This document shows positions 43,261 through 53,166 of a DNA stretch of 64,000 bases, piece after piece. Both the position numbers and the translations under genes were made by a program. The DNA comes from Clostridiaceae bacterium (GTDB lineage Bacteria > Bacillota > Clostridia > Oscillospirales > Acutalibacteraceae): the NCBI GenBank assembly GCA_904501675.1, contig CAJGCL010000001.1, positions 32,323 to 96,322 of the forward strand, written 5' to 3'. Under the pieces are notes generated by a model, which made no database searches, was not told where the DNA came from, and was given only the letters and a program-made list of their open reading frames with translations. Positions within the stretch are counted from its first letter, which is position 1, and each line of letters opens with the position of its first letter.

Positions 43261-46200
43261 TCATTTCGTATATGGATTGACATTATAAATAATATAACGC
43301 TCTATTGTTTTTGATTCTACATTTTGCCACAAAGATTGCCACCAACGGTTTGATGTATGTGCAGCATATTTAATATCGTTGAGGGTAACACCAACAACTA
43401 TTGCCGCGTGTGTGTATATTGTCTTTCCATCAAATTTGAAATCCATCAGAATGACCGCACCTAATGTCACTAAATCAGCATTTCTCAAAAAACTTTTCCG
43501 TGCATCGGACCAAGATGTGTTCAAAGTTTGCCAAAATGTAATCCATCTACTCCACTTTCTTGAATTATAAAAATATGTGTTGAATGATGAAACTTTGCAC
43601 CACGCATCTGATATAGAGTAATAATACCTCCACTTTCCCAAAACTCGTATACTATACCTATAACTATACCAACTGCTATTCATAACTAATCCGCCAGCAA
43701 ATAGACATTGTGAAACAAAATTCATACAATCTCCGTTAGGGAAAAATTGGTAAAGCTGATTATGAAACTTTGCTTTTGGTTGATTATTAACTCCACCGGT
43801 CCATTTTTTTGCATATGCTACAGCATTTTTCCCACTATAACACCCACTCGGGTCAACCCAATCCACCGGATCATTCTCACAATAAGCAAAAAGATTGTAA
43901 GAAAGGAGCGTACCTGTTGCACCAAGGTAGTCTGTGCTATCTGCATTGATAAAGCGACAGATTTCAGGGTCATAGTAACGGCTTTGCAGGTAGTACATAT
44001 CAATATCATAATCGTAGCAATAACCGCGGTATGTGAAAGGATTCACATTTGAAAGTGTTGCTGCAAGGAGCATATTCTGCATAGATGACGCGCTGTAGGT
44101 TATTTCACCCCAAGCAGTATATGCATAAGTAAGAAGCACTGCACCGTTTTCATCCACAATAGCAGTAATATCTCCCTGACCGTTTTTCAGGTAAAGGTAT
44201 GCAGATGTATTGTTGAGAATGAAGCCTCTCGGTTCACCAAAGGAATCGTAAATAAACCTTGCGGTATTTGCTGTTCCGTTAGCTGTGTATGTTAAAAGTA
44301 TGAGCTTGCCGTCGGAATATACATAGTCATAGACTGCTGTTACTGAATCATCTTCGCTAACAGTTTTCTTATACCTCATTCCGTCAACATCGTAGCTATA
44401 GGAAATCTGTATATTTCCTTTTGAATAGCTTGATAATTCACGACCACGCCAAGTGAGGGTAGCACCTAAATATGAGGTAGGATTTCCGATTGTATCATAG
44501 GTAATTATTCCGTTGTTGTATCCTATCAATCTGTCTTCCCAATCATCAGCACCATAGGTGAAAGTATCTGTATCAACAAGCGTTTCACCCGAATATGCTT
44601 TTCGGCTTGAAATGTTACCCTTTGAATCGTAAGCATATTGGTAGGTAGTGTTGCCGTTTGTTTCGGAAACAAGCTGACCTAATTCATCATAGGTATATGA
44701 AACATTACCGCTTAAATGCTGAACACTTGAAACGGTTGACATGCCTGTTATTCTGCCGTTGTTATCATAAGTATAAGCGTAATTTACGGCGTTTGTGCCA
44801 TCACCTGTAATGGTGTTATTTATAGCTGATACAAGATTTGTGGTAACATCACCAATTGCCTTATACTCGTAACCTGACGTAATTGAAGCAAAATCGGTAA
44901 CTGCTGTATCAACAGGGTTCTTTGTCATAACTGTAGCAGATTCATTTCTGCCGAACCAATCGCTGACAGTTTGTGTGCCTATTGTTTTACCACCCACAAC
45001 GGCTTCCTTTTCCGTTGTTTTGCCAGTAACATTATCATAATCACTTGCATATACATTGTGGTTATATGAAACACCGTTTGCAGTTTCCTGAGTAATGCTT
45101 ACAGGCTCGTTTGTGTTTGGTGTTTCGGTTTGCTCGGGCTCAGGTGTAACATCTGCAATTTCATATATTACCCTGTTTGTGTTAATATCACTAATCACAA
45201 GACCTGTTTCGGTATATGAAATCTGTCTGCCTGTAGCATTATCTCGTATATCTGTCAGGTTACAGAGATTATCATATTCATAGTTGAATGTAACTGAATC
45301 TCTTTCGCCCTCAACAAGAATATATTTCTCAACCTTTATAATATTGCCGTCTTTATATGAATACTTAACCGTAAAATCTTCACCAATAGTATCGCCAAAA
45401 ACAATACTATTAAGCTGTGAACGTTTTTCATTTCCACCATAATTGTAACTCACAATTATATTTCCGTCAACAGAAATGTTTTTCAGCTGACCCCAATCAT
45501 CATATGAATAGGTGTACTGCACATTATTTTCATTTACAGTTGTAAGAGTATCACCATCGTAAACATAGCCGATTGCAGCCTTTACAGCGTTATCTGTAAG
45601 CCCTGTGGCGTTTACTTCTGCAAGTGTCAGATAACCCATTGGGTTACTTTGATAAGTTGTTACAACACCTGCACCGTTTGAAGAGGAAACCTGCACGCCA
45701 CTATTATTATATGCATAACCTGAAGAAATATTGTTTGTGTCTATTTCAGCTGTGATATAGTTTAAATCATCTGAATAGTGAACTGTGGACTGCATATATT
45801 TCTCACCGTCGAAGGACTTTGTAGTAACATCTTTGCCGTCTTCGCTCTTTTCTTCAATATTACCACGACGTTTACACTGAACACAGGTACAAGCATCTGC
45901 AGTTGTGCAACGGCAGGAGCAGTCAAATTCTTCACAATCTGTGCAGGGGCAAGATTCTGTGTTTTCTGTGGTTCCTTCTGTACTTGTTGAAGTATCAATA
46001 TCGGTATCTTCATCAAAACCGAAGCTGATGGCATCATTATCCCTTGTAAGCTCAATGTTTGTGGCACAAGAATCAGCAGGAATATTCTTTGCCATGACAG
46101 TTACATCAACTGCGGTAACATCTGCTTTGAGAGCGAAGCTGTCAACGGCATACTGCCAGCCGTTGTTATTTGGCGCAAAATCAACTGCAAACTCTTCTGT

Positions 46201-49200
46201 TTTGTTCTCGGTTGTTTCGTTGCCGTTTTCGTCTGTAACAGTTTCAGCATAGCTGTAGCTTACCTTGATTTGTGCAAGGCTATTTGTGAGCGCCGGTGCT
46301 TCTTCGTCTATTTCATCGGATATGTAGTTATCGTCAAACAGACCTTTGAACCAACCGCCCACTGAATAAACATCGCCTTTTTTGCCATCAATAGCTACTG
46401 ACTGAGTAATTGATGAAATATTATCGGTCAGAACATTTTCGTTATAGCTTGGCAAACCACCTGCAAGTTTTACAGTCTTAACAAGCTCACCATTAATATT
46501 TTCATCAATAATTGTTGATTCAGTCCAATATTCATCTGAATTGTTAAAAGTGTTGTTTTCAACAAGGTTATATTCTGCCGTACCGTTACCACTTTCAAGC
46601 TGAACGCCGTCAACATAATATGTACCCTTGCTATTTTCAAAGCCTATGCTTGCTGTTATTTCAACAGGAACAAAATCATCTGGTGTATATGTAACACTGA
46701 AACGTTCCCAATCCTCTGCAGAGGTTATTTCAAACAACTCTTCTTCGATTTCGTTGTTTTCGTCTGTTGCAATAATTTTGAGTGTAAGTTCCCCTGCAAC
46801 CTGACTTTTAACATAGGCTGACAAAGTATACGAGCAAGGGTTAAGAACTTCAATTGTTTGCTCAATATATTTTGTTACATCAGCATCACTTGAAATCAGA
46901 TATACATAACTACCGCCAAAAGCATCCTCGTACTCAATTCTTTCAAAATTATTAGACCAATATTTTCCTCTTGAATTATTCAATGTGGAATTTTCTTCAA
47001 ACGACCCGTTCTTCAAGAAATTCTCAGAAGATACTTTCCACTCTGAGCCTGAATACACATTCTCATCATTTGACGGTGCATATTCTGATTTGCAGAAATT
47101 GCCTTTGTCGTCAAAGGTGTAATTGAGTTTGCCGTCTTTGCCGAACTGCTGAGTTTGGGTGCCTGTATAGGCATCGGTTATTTTCACCTGACGATTGCTG
47201 AGAGGTTCAAGGGTGATAAGGTTGCCTGCCGTAGTGCCCGCAAATTCTTCAACCTTTGTAACCTTGCCTTGCGTATCGTATGTATATTGAATACTGTAAC
47301 CATCAATATTTTCGGCTTTAACAAGGTTTGCGCCCGAATAGGTGTAGGTTATAGTTTTGACGTCAGGATATGTTACGCCTGTTAAATTTCCGTTTGTATC
47401 GTATGCATATGTTACGCACAAATCGGTATTTGTTGTACCTGCCTTGATTTGTGTGCCATCTGCGGTGAGGCAATTCACTTTTTCAAGCAAGCCTGTGGTA
47501 GCGTTGTAAGCGAAAACATACTGCCTGCCAACGCCATCGGTTATTTTTTCAATTTTGGTGGGGTTTTGCGAATTATATGTATAGCGAATAGCATCTGCGG
47601 AATCTGTAAGCTCTGTTTCGCCACTACAAATTGCTTTTACAAGACCTATTTGATTAAAATACGTTGCGTTACCGTCGGGAGAAACAAGGCGCAGGTTTGG
47701 TGCGCTTACAGGCTTTGTTTGGTCAATCAGTTCAAGGGCGTAGCCTGAGTCGCTTGTTGAGTCCGATTCAAAAACTATTTGAGTACCGTCTTCTGTTGTT
47801 TCGGTTGTTTTATTAAAGGTTACAAGCGTTCCCTCGCCCGTGAAGGCTTGCCACTGGTTTTCACCGGTTAAAAACAGAGCCTGCATATTAAGCGGAAGCC
47901 AATTATTGCCGTAAGAAATTTTAAGGTATTGTTGCTCCTGAGGGCTGAAGGTTGAAAGATAATAATCAACAAAATTCCTTAAAGCAGGATTAAAGGCAAA
48001 GGAAATTTCTACAGGCAAGCGAAGTCCGTTCATTGAAATATCGCTACGCGCCATTGTAATGCTACGGCTGAATGTATTTACATACGCTGTACCTGCTCTG
48101 CCTATCTCTTGAGTAAGGTATTCAAAGCTGTCGTTACCGCAGCTCGTATCTACAAAGTCAATAGTAAAATAGGAGTTGAACCCTGTTGAACCGATATGTC
48201 CATCAAGCAAAAGAGCTGCTCGGGTATTTTCTTCAGCGACAACTGCAAAGCCATTGTTTGTGCCTTGCAACCATTTATTGAATAATTCGGTAACGTTAAA
48301 GCACACTATCGCTACTTCGGTTTCATTGGAATCGTTCGACGAGCCAATGAAATAGTCAAAAGCAGGTCCGTATGTAATTACGGGTTCAGCGTTATTCGCG
48401 GGGTAAACATCCCTAAAGGTTATCTGCTCTGCATCCCAATCACCAATTATTTCTTTGGCGAGAAGGTTACCTCCCGAAACGGTGCCTACACTATAATATG
48501 TTGCGTTTGTTACAACAAGCTCAGGATTTGTAAGGCTTTGGAAAATAGCCATATCAAATTTAAACAACGTTTCTGCTTTTGTAACATCACCGGCGTTTAC
48601 AGAATCGTTTATAACAACACCTGTTCCCTGGTTATAGAAATTGCCGTTCTCATATGATGTGTCATTTTCATTGTACATTAAAACTGCATTTTCAAAAAAT
48701 CGACTTTCCGAATCATTTACGTTAATTACCGGGTCAATTATAACAGGGTATACTCTATCCTTACTTTCAAGCCACTCCTTTGATGGTGTGTAGGTAAGGG
48801 TGAGAATATCGGTATTTTCATTTGCGACGCTTACTGCTATATCGTATGAAACAGCGTTGTTTGCATCTGTCATAACAGGTGCGGGTATTGTGAAAACTGT
48901 TTCACCTTGTGCGTTTTTGAAATTAAGAGAATTATCCTCTCCAAGTGTTGCAACAAGGTCGCCTTTTTCTATATTAAAGGAATATGTGTTCTTAAGGCTA
49001 TCCTTGTTGTTTACAATAATATTCTCTTTAACATAGTCTGCAGAAACAATATACTGCACGTGGGTATCTTCATTAATGTTTTCGTAAGTAATTTCTGAAA
49101 TAGGTTTGCTAAGGTCTTTTTCTACCACATCGGCACTTTCTTCTTTTGCGACTACCTCTGCGGTGCTTTCATTTATATTATTTAAAGAAAAGGATAAATT

Positions 49201-49620
49201 TTCACCTTGATTTTCAATGGTGATTTTGTTATCTTCAGAAATACTTTCAGGAAATTCAACATTGAATTTGCCGTCTGCATTTTCAATAACATCGCCATTT
49301 GACTGCAAAGAGTTGTCAATCTCTTTCCACTCCGTGCCGTCATATGTATGCAACGGTGTTTGCGAAAAAACTGTTGTAAATGAGCCGTCTGCACGCTTAT
49401 ATGTTTTTGAAAACTCATCGCGTTTTTCAGGCACTTCGCAAATAATTTCTGCTTCAGTTTTTTCGTTTTCAACAGTTTCTGTTAAAAGCTTGTCCTGATA
49501 CTCTTGCTCTGCAACAAAGCTGTTGTATTCCTCAGCGAAAACTGTTGTTGAACAGGAAAACACACCAAGAATTGTTACAACGCTTAAAATTATGGCTAAC
49601 ACTTTTTTAGTTTTTTTCAT
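43261..49620 (-). CDS. Secreted RHS/YD-repeat protein with amidase-like C-terminal toxin domain
   Basis: 2119-residue exported polymorphic-toxin-like protein from the ATG at 49620 (MKKTKKVLAIILSVVTILGV, signal peptide); GAAAGG precedes. In order: an N-terminal region with TPLHTYDGTEWKEIDNSL, a DNRLRE-like domain (about 285-500), YD/RHS repeats interrupted by carbohydrate-binding-like beta domains (about 860-1200), a nine-cysteine stretch (about 1222-1250), further YD repeats (YTYDELGQLVSETNGNTTYQY), the RHS core (YYLQSRYYDPEICRFINAD) and the last 192 residues (43264-43839) as a variable domain. That domain has NGDCMNFVSQCLFAGG (candidate nucleophile C1965), YTHAAIVV (His) and AAHTSNRWW, the pattern of Amidase_6. 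It resembles Bacillus WapA in layout. The target is unknown. Confidence 0.9.
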   Translation of the reverse strand: MKKTKKVLAIILSVVTILGVFSCSTTVFAEEYNSFVAEQEYQDKLLTETVENEKTEAEIICEVPEKRDEFSKTYKRADGSFTTVFSQTPLHTYDGTEWKEIDNSLQSNGDVIENADGKFNVEFPESISEDNKITIENQGENLSFSLNNINESTAEVVAKEESADVVEKDLSKPISEITYENINEDTHVQYIVSADYVKENIIVNNKDSLKNTYSFNIEKGDLVATLGEDNSLNFKNAQGETVFTIPAPVMTDANNAVSYDIAVSVANENTDILTLTYTPSKEWLESKDRVYPVIIDPVINVNDSESRFFENAVLMYNENDTSYENGNFYNQGTGVVINDSVNAGDVTKAETLFKFDMAIFQSLTNPELVVTNATYYSVGTVSGGNLLAKEIIGDWDAEQITFRDVYPANNAEPVITYGPAFDYFIGSSNDSNETEVAIVCFNVTELFNKWLQGTNNGFAVVAEENTRAALLLDGHIGSTGFNSYFTIDFVDTSCGNDSFEYLTQEIGRAGTAYVNTFSRSITMARSDISMNGLRLPVEISFAFNPALRNFVDYYLSTFSPQEQQYLKISYGNNWLPLNMQALFLTGENQWQAFTGEGTLVTFNKTTETTEDGTQIVFESDSTSDSGYALELIDQTKPVSAPNLRLVSPDGNATYFNQIGLVKAICSGETELTDSADAIRYTYNSQNPTKIEKITDGVGRQYVFAYNATTGLLEKVNCLTADGTQIKAGTTNTDLCVTYAYDTNGNLTGVTYPDVKTITYTYSGANLVKAENIDGYSIQYTYDTQGKVTKVEEFAGTTAGNLITLEPLSNRQVKITDAYTGTQTQQFGKDGKLNYTFDDKGNFCKSEYAPSNDENVYSGSEWKVSSENFLKNGSFEENSTLNNSRGKYWSNNFERIEYEDAFGGSYVYLISSDADVTKYIEQTIEVLNPCSYTLSAYVKSQVAGELTLKIIATDENNEIEEELFEITSAEDWERFSVTYTPDDFVPVEITASIGFENSKGTYYVDGVQLESGNGTAEYNLVENNTFNNSDEYWTESTIIDENINGELVKTVKLAGGLPSYNENVLTDNISSITQSVAIDGKKGDVYSVGGWFKGLFDDNYISDEIDEEAPALTNSLAQIKVSYSYAETVTDENGNETTENKTEEFAVDFAPNNNGWQYAVDSFALKADVTAVDVTVMAKNIPADSCATNIELTRDNDAISFGFDEDTDIDTSTSTEGTTENTESCPCTDCEEFDCSCRCTTADACTCVQCKRRGNIEEKSEDGKDVTTKSFDGEKYMQSTVHYSDDLNYITAEIDTNNISSGYAYNNSGVQVSSSNGAGVVTTYQSNPMGYLTLAEVNATGLTDNAVKAAIGYVYDGDTLTTVNENNVQYTYSYDDWGQLKNISVDGNIIVSYNYGGNEKRSQLNSIVFGDTIGEDFTVKYSYKDGNIIKVEKYILVEGERDSVTFNYEYDNLCNLTDIRDNATGRQISYTETGLVISDINTNRVIYEIADVTPEPEQTETPNTNEPVSITQETANGVSYNHNVYASDYDNVTGKTTEKEAVVGGKTIGTQTVSDWFGRNESATVMTKNPVDTAVTDFASITSGYEYKAIGDVTTNLVSAINNTITGDGTNAVNYAYTYDNNGRITGMSTVSSVQHLSGNVSYTYDELGQLVSETNGNTTYQYAYDSKGNISSRKAYSGETLVDTDTFTYGADDWEDRLIGYNNGIITYDTIGNPTSYLGATLTWRGRELSSYSKGNIQISYSYDVDGMRYKKTVSEDDSVTAVYDYVYSDGKLILLTYTANGTANTARFIYDSFGEPRGFILNNTSAYLYLKNGQGDITAIVDENGAVLLTYAYTAWGEITYSASSMQNMLLAATLSNVNPFTYRGYCYDYDIDMYYLQSRYYDPEICRFINADSTDYLGATGTLLSYNLFAYCENDPVDWVDPSGCYSGKNAVAYAKKWTGGVNNQPKAKFHNQLYQFFPNGDCMNFVSQCLFAGGLVMNSSWYSYRYSIRVLGKWRYYYSISDAWCKVSSFNTYFYNSRKWSRWITFWQTLNTSWSDARKSFLRNADLVTLGAVILMDFKFDGKTIYTHAAIVVGVTLNDIKYAAHTSNRWWQSLWQNVESKTIERYIIYNVNPYTK

Positions 49621-49659
49621 TATTTTCATCCTTTCGTTATATTTTATTATCATTTTACC

Positions 49660-49689
49660 GGCACGGCTGGTATCCGTGCCCTACAATTG
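49660..49689 (-). repeat. GTAG-foot hairpin repeat, right copy
   Basis: Minus strand GTAG, GGCACGG, ATACCAG loop, CCGTGCC. It lies just upstream of the RHS gene, in the same orientation as the left copy at 40790-40820, so the two bracket the accessory block. Confidence 0.7.
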
Positions 49690-49822
49690 AACCTTGTATT
49701 TTGAACTTATCTTTCCATCGGACTCATCCCTTTTAAATTTTTTGCTTTCATTTATATATGTCAAAATTCCTGAAAGGCAACATATTTTTTGGGAATTTAT
49801 AAATTTTTTGTATAAATAAACA

Positions 49823-49862
49823 AAAACCTCTGCATCGTTTTGTGCAACAATGCAGAGGTTTT
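49823..49862 (-). terminator. Intrinsic terminator after trpS
   Basis: AAAACCTCTGCAT pairs with ATGCAGAGGTTTT across a loop of about 14 bases, with a T-run in the minus direction. Ends the trpS transcript before the RHS promoter region. Confidence 0.85.
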
Positions 49863-49875
49863 ATAATTTGATTTT

Positions 49876-50898
49876 TTATTTTGTCTGATAGAAGCCGACT
49901 TTTTTCATTACCTTATCAAGTGTTCTTTGTGAAATTCTAGTTGCCATTTCGGCGCCTTTTTTCATACACTCTTCAAGGTACTTCTTATCTGCAATAAGCT
50001 CCTTATAGCGAGCCTGAATTGGTGCAAGCTCTGCGCAAACTGCCTCACCTACTGCAGTTTTAAAATCGCCATAGCCCTTACCCTCAAATTCTTTTTCAAT
50101 CTCTTCGAAGGATTTGCCTGTGCAACAAGAGTAGATAGTCATAAGGTTATTTATACCATCCTTACCCTCTGCATAGCGTACGCAAGCCTCACTGTCTGTT
50201 ACGGCAGATTTGATTTTTTTCATAATCACGTTAGGCTCATCAAGCATTGAGATATATGATTTCGGGTTATCGTCTGATTTACTCATCTTCTTTGTGGGAT
50301 CCTGAAGAGAGGTAATCTTTGCACCTGCTTTGCCGATAAACGGGTCAGGTGCTTTTAAAACGTTACCGTAAATAGCATTGAAGCGGTCGCATATATTTCT
50401 TGCAAGCTCAAGATGCTGCTTCTGGTCTGCGCCAATCGGCACGAAATCTGCATTATAGATAAGAATGTCTGCTGCCATAAGAACAGGATAATCAAAAAGA
50501 CCAACAGAAATATTCTCACCGAGACGCTGACTTTTCTCCTTAAACTGAGTCATACGCGATGCCTCACCAAACTGAGTATAGCAGTTAAGAATCCAGCCTA
50601 ACTGCGCGTGAGTAGGCACCTGACTCTGAACGAAAATAATGTTCTTTTCAGGGTCAAGACCTATAGCTAAAAGAAGTGCGTACAATTCAAGTGTATTCTT
50701 CTTTAACTGCTGTGGATTCTCGCGGAAGGTGGGCACCGTGATTGAGTGAAGATCTGCAACGCCATAAAGACAGTTGTAGTCATCACACATATTTGCCCAG
50801 TTTTTAAGCGCGCCAAGGTAGTTACCAAGAGTTGGCGTACCTGTTGGCTGAATACAGCTTAAAACTATTTTCTTTTTTTCTACTGTTGTGTTTTCCAT
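49876..50898 (-). CDS. trpS: Tryptophanyl-tRNA synthetase
   Basis: Class I aminoacyl-tRNA synthetase, 340 residues. The HIGH-type signature is in IQPTGTPTLGNYLGAL and the KMSKS motif is KKMSKSDDNPKSYI; GADQKQHLELARN and the tail with QRTLDKVMKKVG are normal. It is 23 bases after fhs with no T-box leader between, so tryptophan-dependent attenuation is not visible here. A terminator follows. Confidence 0.97.
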   Translation of the reverse strand: MENTTVEKKKIVLSCIQPTGTPTLGNYLGALKNWANMCDDYNCLYGVADLHSITVPTFRENPQQLKKNTLELYALLLAIGLDPEKNIIFVQSQVPTHAQLGWILNCYTQFGEASRMTQFKEKSQRLGENISVGLFDYPVLMAADILIYNADFVPIGADQKQHLELARNICDRFNAIYGNVLKAPDPFIGKAGAKITSLQDPTKKMSKSDDNPKSYISMLDEPNVIMKKIKSAVTDSEACVRYAEGKDGINNLMTIYSCCTGKSFEEIEKEFEGKGYGDFKTAVGEAVCAELAPIQARYKELIADKKYLEECMKKGAEMATRISQRTLDKVMKKVGFYQTK

Positions 50899-50921
50899 AT
50901 TTAAACTCCGTTATATTTATA

Positions 50922-52598
50922 TCAGAAAAGACCTGTGATTTTGCCGTCCTCTGTAACGTCAATACGCTCTGCAGCAGGGCTCTTCGGAAGACCCGGCATT
51001 GTCATAATATCACCTGTAAGGGCAACTATAAAGCCTGCGCCTGCGGAAACCTTAAGATTTCTGACTGTAACCTTAAAGCCTTCAGGAGCACCAAGCTTCG
51101 TTGGGTCATCGGAGAAGCTGTACTGTGTTTTTGCAACGCAAACAGGAAGATTGCCGAAACCGTCAGCAACAAGAGACTCTGCCTGCTTTTTAGCGTTTGC
51201 AGTAAGCTCAACACCTGTACCACCATAAACCTTTGTTACGATAGCATTAAGCTTTTCTTCGATTGTTGTATCGTCTTCATATGAATATGTAAAGCCTGAA
51301 TTATCTTCTTCTGTGCAAAGGCGTACAACCTCTTTTGCAAGTTCAACGCCACCTTTACCGCCCTCAGCCCATACATTTGAAAGAACAGTATTTACGCCTA
51401 ATTCTTTACATTTTGCGATAATAAAATCTATTTCGGCATCTGTATCTGTAGGGAAGCGGTTAACTGCAACAACGCAAGGAAGATTATAAACATTTTTAAT
51501 ATTTGAAACGTGGCGAAGAAGGTTTGGTATACCGTTTCCGAGTGCTTCAATATTCTCCTCACCTAACTGGTCTTTCTTAAGACCACCATGCATTTTAAGA
51601 GCACGTACAGTTGCAACAACTACAACTGCATTTGGCTTAATACCTGCAGCACGGCACTTGATATCAAGGAACTTCTCTGCACCTAAATCTGCACCGAAGC
51701 CTGCCTCTGTAATAGTATAATCAGCGGTTCTGAGAGCCATTTTGGTAGCAAGAACTGTATTACAGCCGTGAGCAATATTAGCAAAAGGTCCACCGTGAAC
51801 GAAAGCAGGTGTGCCTTCAAGTGTCTGAACAAGGTTTGGCTTAACCGCATCTACAAGAAGAGCTGTCATAGCGCCCTGAGCTTTAATATCACCACAGGTT
51901 ACAGGTGCGCCATCGTAGTTATACGCAACAACGATTCTTGCAAGACGTTCTTTGAGGTCCGTAACAGATGTTGCGAGGCAGAAAACAGCCATAATTTCAC
52001 TTGCAACAGTAATATCGAAGCCGTCCTCACGAGGAACACCCTGCATTCTGCCACCTAAACCATCAACAATATTACGAAGCTGACGGTCGTTCATATCAAC
52101 GCAACGCTTCCATGTAATACGTTTAACGTCAATGCCGAGAGCATTACCCTGTTGAATATGGTTATCAAGCATTGCAGCAAGAAGGTTGTTTGCAGCGCCG
52201 ATAGCGTGGAAGTCGCCTGTGAAATGAAGGTTAATATCTTCCATAGGAACAACCTGAGCGTAGCCGCCACCTGCCGCACCGCCTTTAACGCCAAAAACAG
52301 GACCTAAAGAAGGCTCACGCAGAGCAACGCAAGTATTGTAGCCTAAAATATTCATACCATCTGCAAGACCGATTGTAGTTGTTGTTTTACCTTCGCCTGC
52401 AGGAGTTGGTGTAATAGCAGTAACAAGAACCAACTTGCCGTCTGTGTCTTTAGTTTTAAGGTAAGATAAATCAACCTTTGCCTTATATCTGCCATAAGGC
52501 TCAAGGAATTCATCCCCGATGCCTGCCTTTGCAGCAATTTCACCTATAGGCTTCATTTTACAGCTCTGTGCAATTTCAATGTCGCTAAGATAAGCCAT
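50922..52598 (-). CDS. fhs: Formate-tetrahydrofolate ligase
   Basis: ATP-dependent synthesis of 10-formyl-tetrahydrofolate from formate, part of one-carbon metabolism and of the Wood-Ljungdahl methyl branch in acetogens. 558 residues with the P-loop [46 protein letters not shown] and the C-terminal [23 protein letters not shown] at 52598 is preferred (AAGGGG about 10 bases upstream); ATG at 52604 is only 3 bases from that site. Linked formyl-THF could serve purine synthesis or Fmt; no other acetogenesis genes are in the window. Confidence 0.97.
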   Translation of the reverse strand: MAYLSDIEIAQSCKMKPIGEIAAKAGIGDEFLEPYGRYKAKVDLSYLKTKDTDGKLVLVTAITPTPAGEGKTTTTIGLADGMNILGYNTCVALREPSLGPVFGVKGGAAGGGYAQVVPMEDINLHFTGDFHAIGAANNLLAAMLDNHIQQGNALGIDVKRITWKRCVDMNDRQLRNIVDGLGGRMQGVPREDGFDITVASEIMAVFCLATSVTDLKERLARIVVAYNYDGAPVTCGDIKAQGAMTALLVDAVKPNLVQTLEGTPAFVHGGPFANIAHGCNTVLATKMALRTADYTITEAGFGADLGAEKFLDIKCRAAGIKPNAVVVVATVRALKMHGGLKKDQLGEENIEALGNGIPNLLRHVSNIKNVYNLPCVVAVNRFPTDTDAEIDFIIAKCKELGVNTVLSNVWAEGGKGGVELAKEVVRLCTEEDNSGFTYSYEDDTTIEEKLNAIVTKVYGGTGVELTANAKKQAESLVADGFGNLPVCVAKTQYSFSDDPTKLGAPEGFKVTVRNLKVSAGAGFIVALTGDIMTMPGLPKSPAAERIDVTEDGKITGLF

Positions 52599-52612
52599 TT
52601 TCATAATCCCCT

Positions 52613-53164
52613 TTATTCTTCTATATTTAGTTTTTCACGACAAAGATTTTTGAAAAACTCAAAATTTTCTTCACCGCAAACATCTATATTATTTATTAAT
52701 GATGCCTGATATGTGTCAAAAAGCTTCTGTTTCGCTGAAGGACTTTTTGTCTTTTCAATTTGTTCAACTAAGCTTGTAAAGGAATCATAAATAAAACCAC
52801 GTATAATTTTATCCTTCCTTGCACGCAAATCCTCAAGCTGCTCTGTTGGAGTATGGCCTTCAAAACGCCAATACGGCTCTAATTTTTGAAGCTCCTCTGT
52901 ACTTGAGATCAACTCTTTCATAGACTGAAAGAACAATTGCGGATGCTTAGTTGTATTTACGTGATGAGCGGCTGTTGATCCGATTTTCACGTTCTTCACA
53001 ACGAAATTATTGATTGCCGTAACAAGTAAATCCTGAGAAAGCAACTTTCTTGTTACAGGAATTGTTGACACAATTTTTTGTATTTCGATTTTTTCATCAC
53101 GCTCAAACTGACGAGGCTTATAAACATACCCCTTCTGCTCAGGCTTTTTCTTTTTAAAAAACAT
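52613..53164 (-). CDS. Conserved-looking protein of unknown function (183 aa)
   Basis: 183 residues, no signal peptide, no membrane helix. The first 25 residues are lysine-rich ([20 protein letters not shown]), the remainder is helical with many charged residues and two HxN/His-rich parts ([16 protein letters not shown]). Likely helical bundle. The gene begins two bases after the LRR/FN3 gene stop and ends eight bases before fhs, so expression is tied to both. I do not recognise a family. Confidence 0.7.
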   Translation of the reverse strand: MFFKKKKPEQKGYVYKPRQFERDEKIEIQKIVSTIPVTRKLLSQDLLVTAINNFVVKNVKIGSTAAHHVNTTKHPQLFFQSMKELISSTEELQKLEPYWRFEGHTPTEQLEDLRARKDKIIRGFIYDSFTSLVEQIEKTKSPSAKQKLFDTYQASLINNIDVCGEENFEFFKNLCREKLNIEE

Positions 53165-53166
53165 AT

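Noticed and set aside
47155..47748. Antisense open frames within the RHS gene
   Set aside because: They are on the opposite strand of a continuous 2119-codon gene with clear domains, have no ribosome sites and no recognisable products.
50899..50921. T-box leader for trpS
   Set aside because: Only 23 bases separate fhs and trpS, too short for a T-box, and no T-box sequence is visible.
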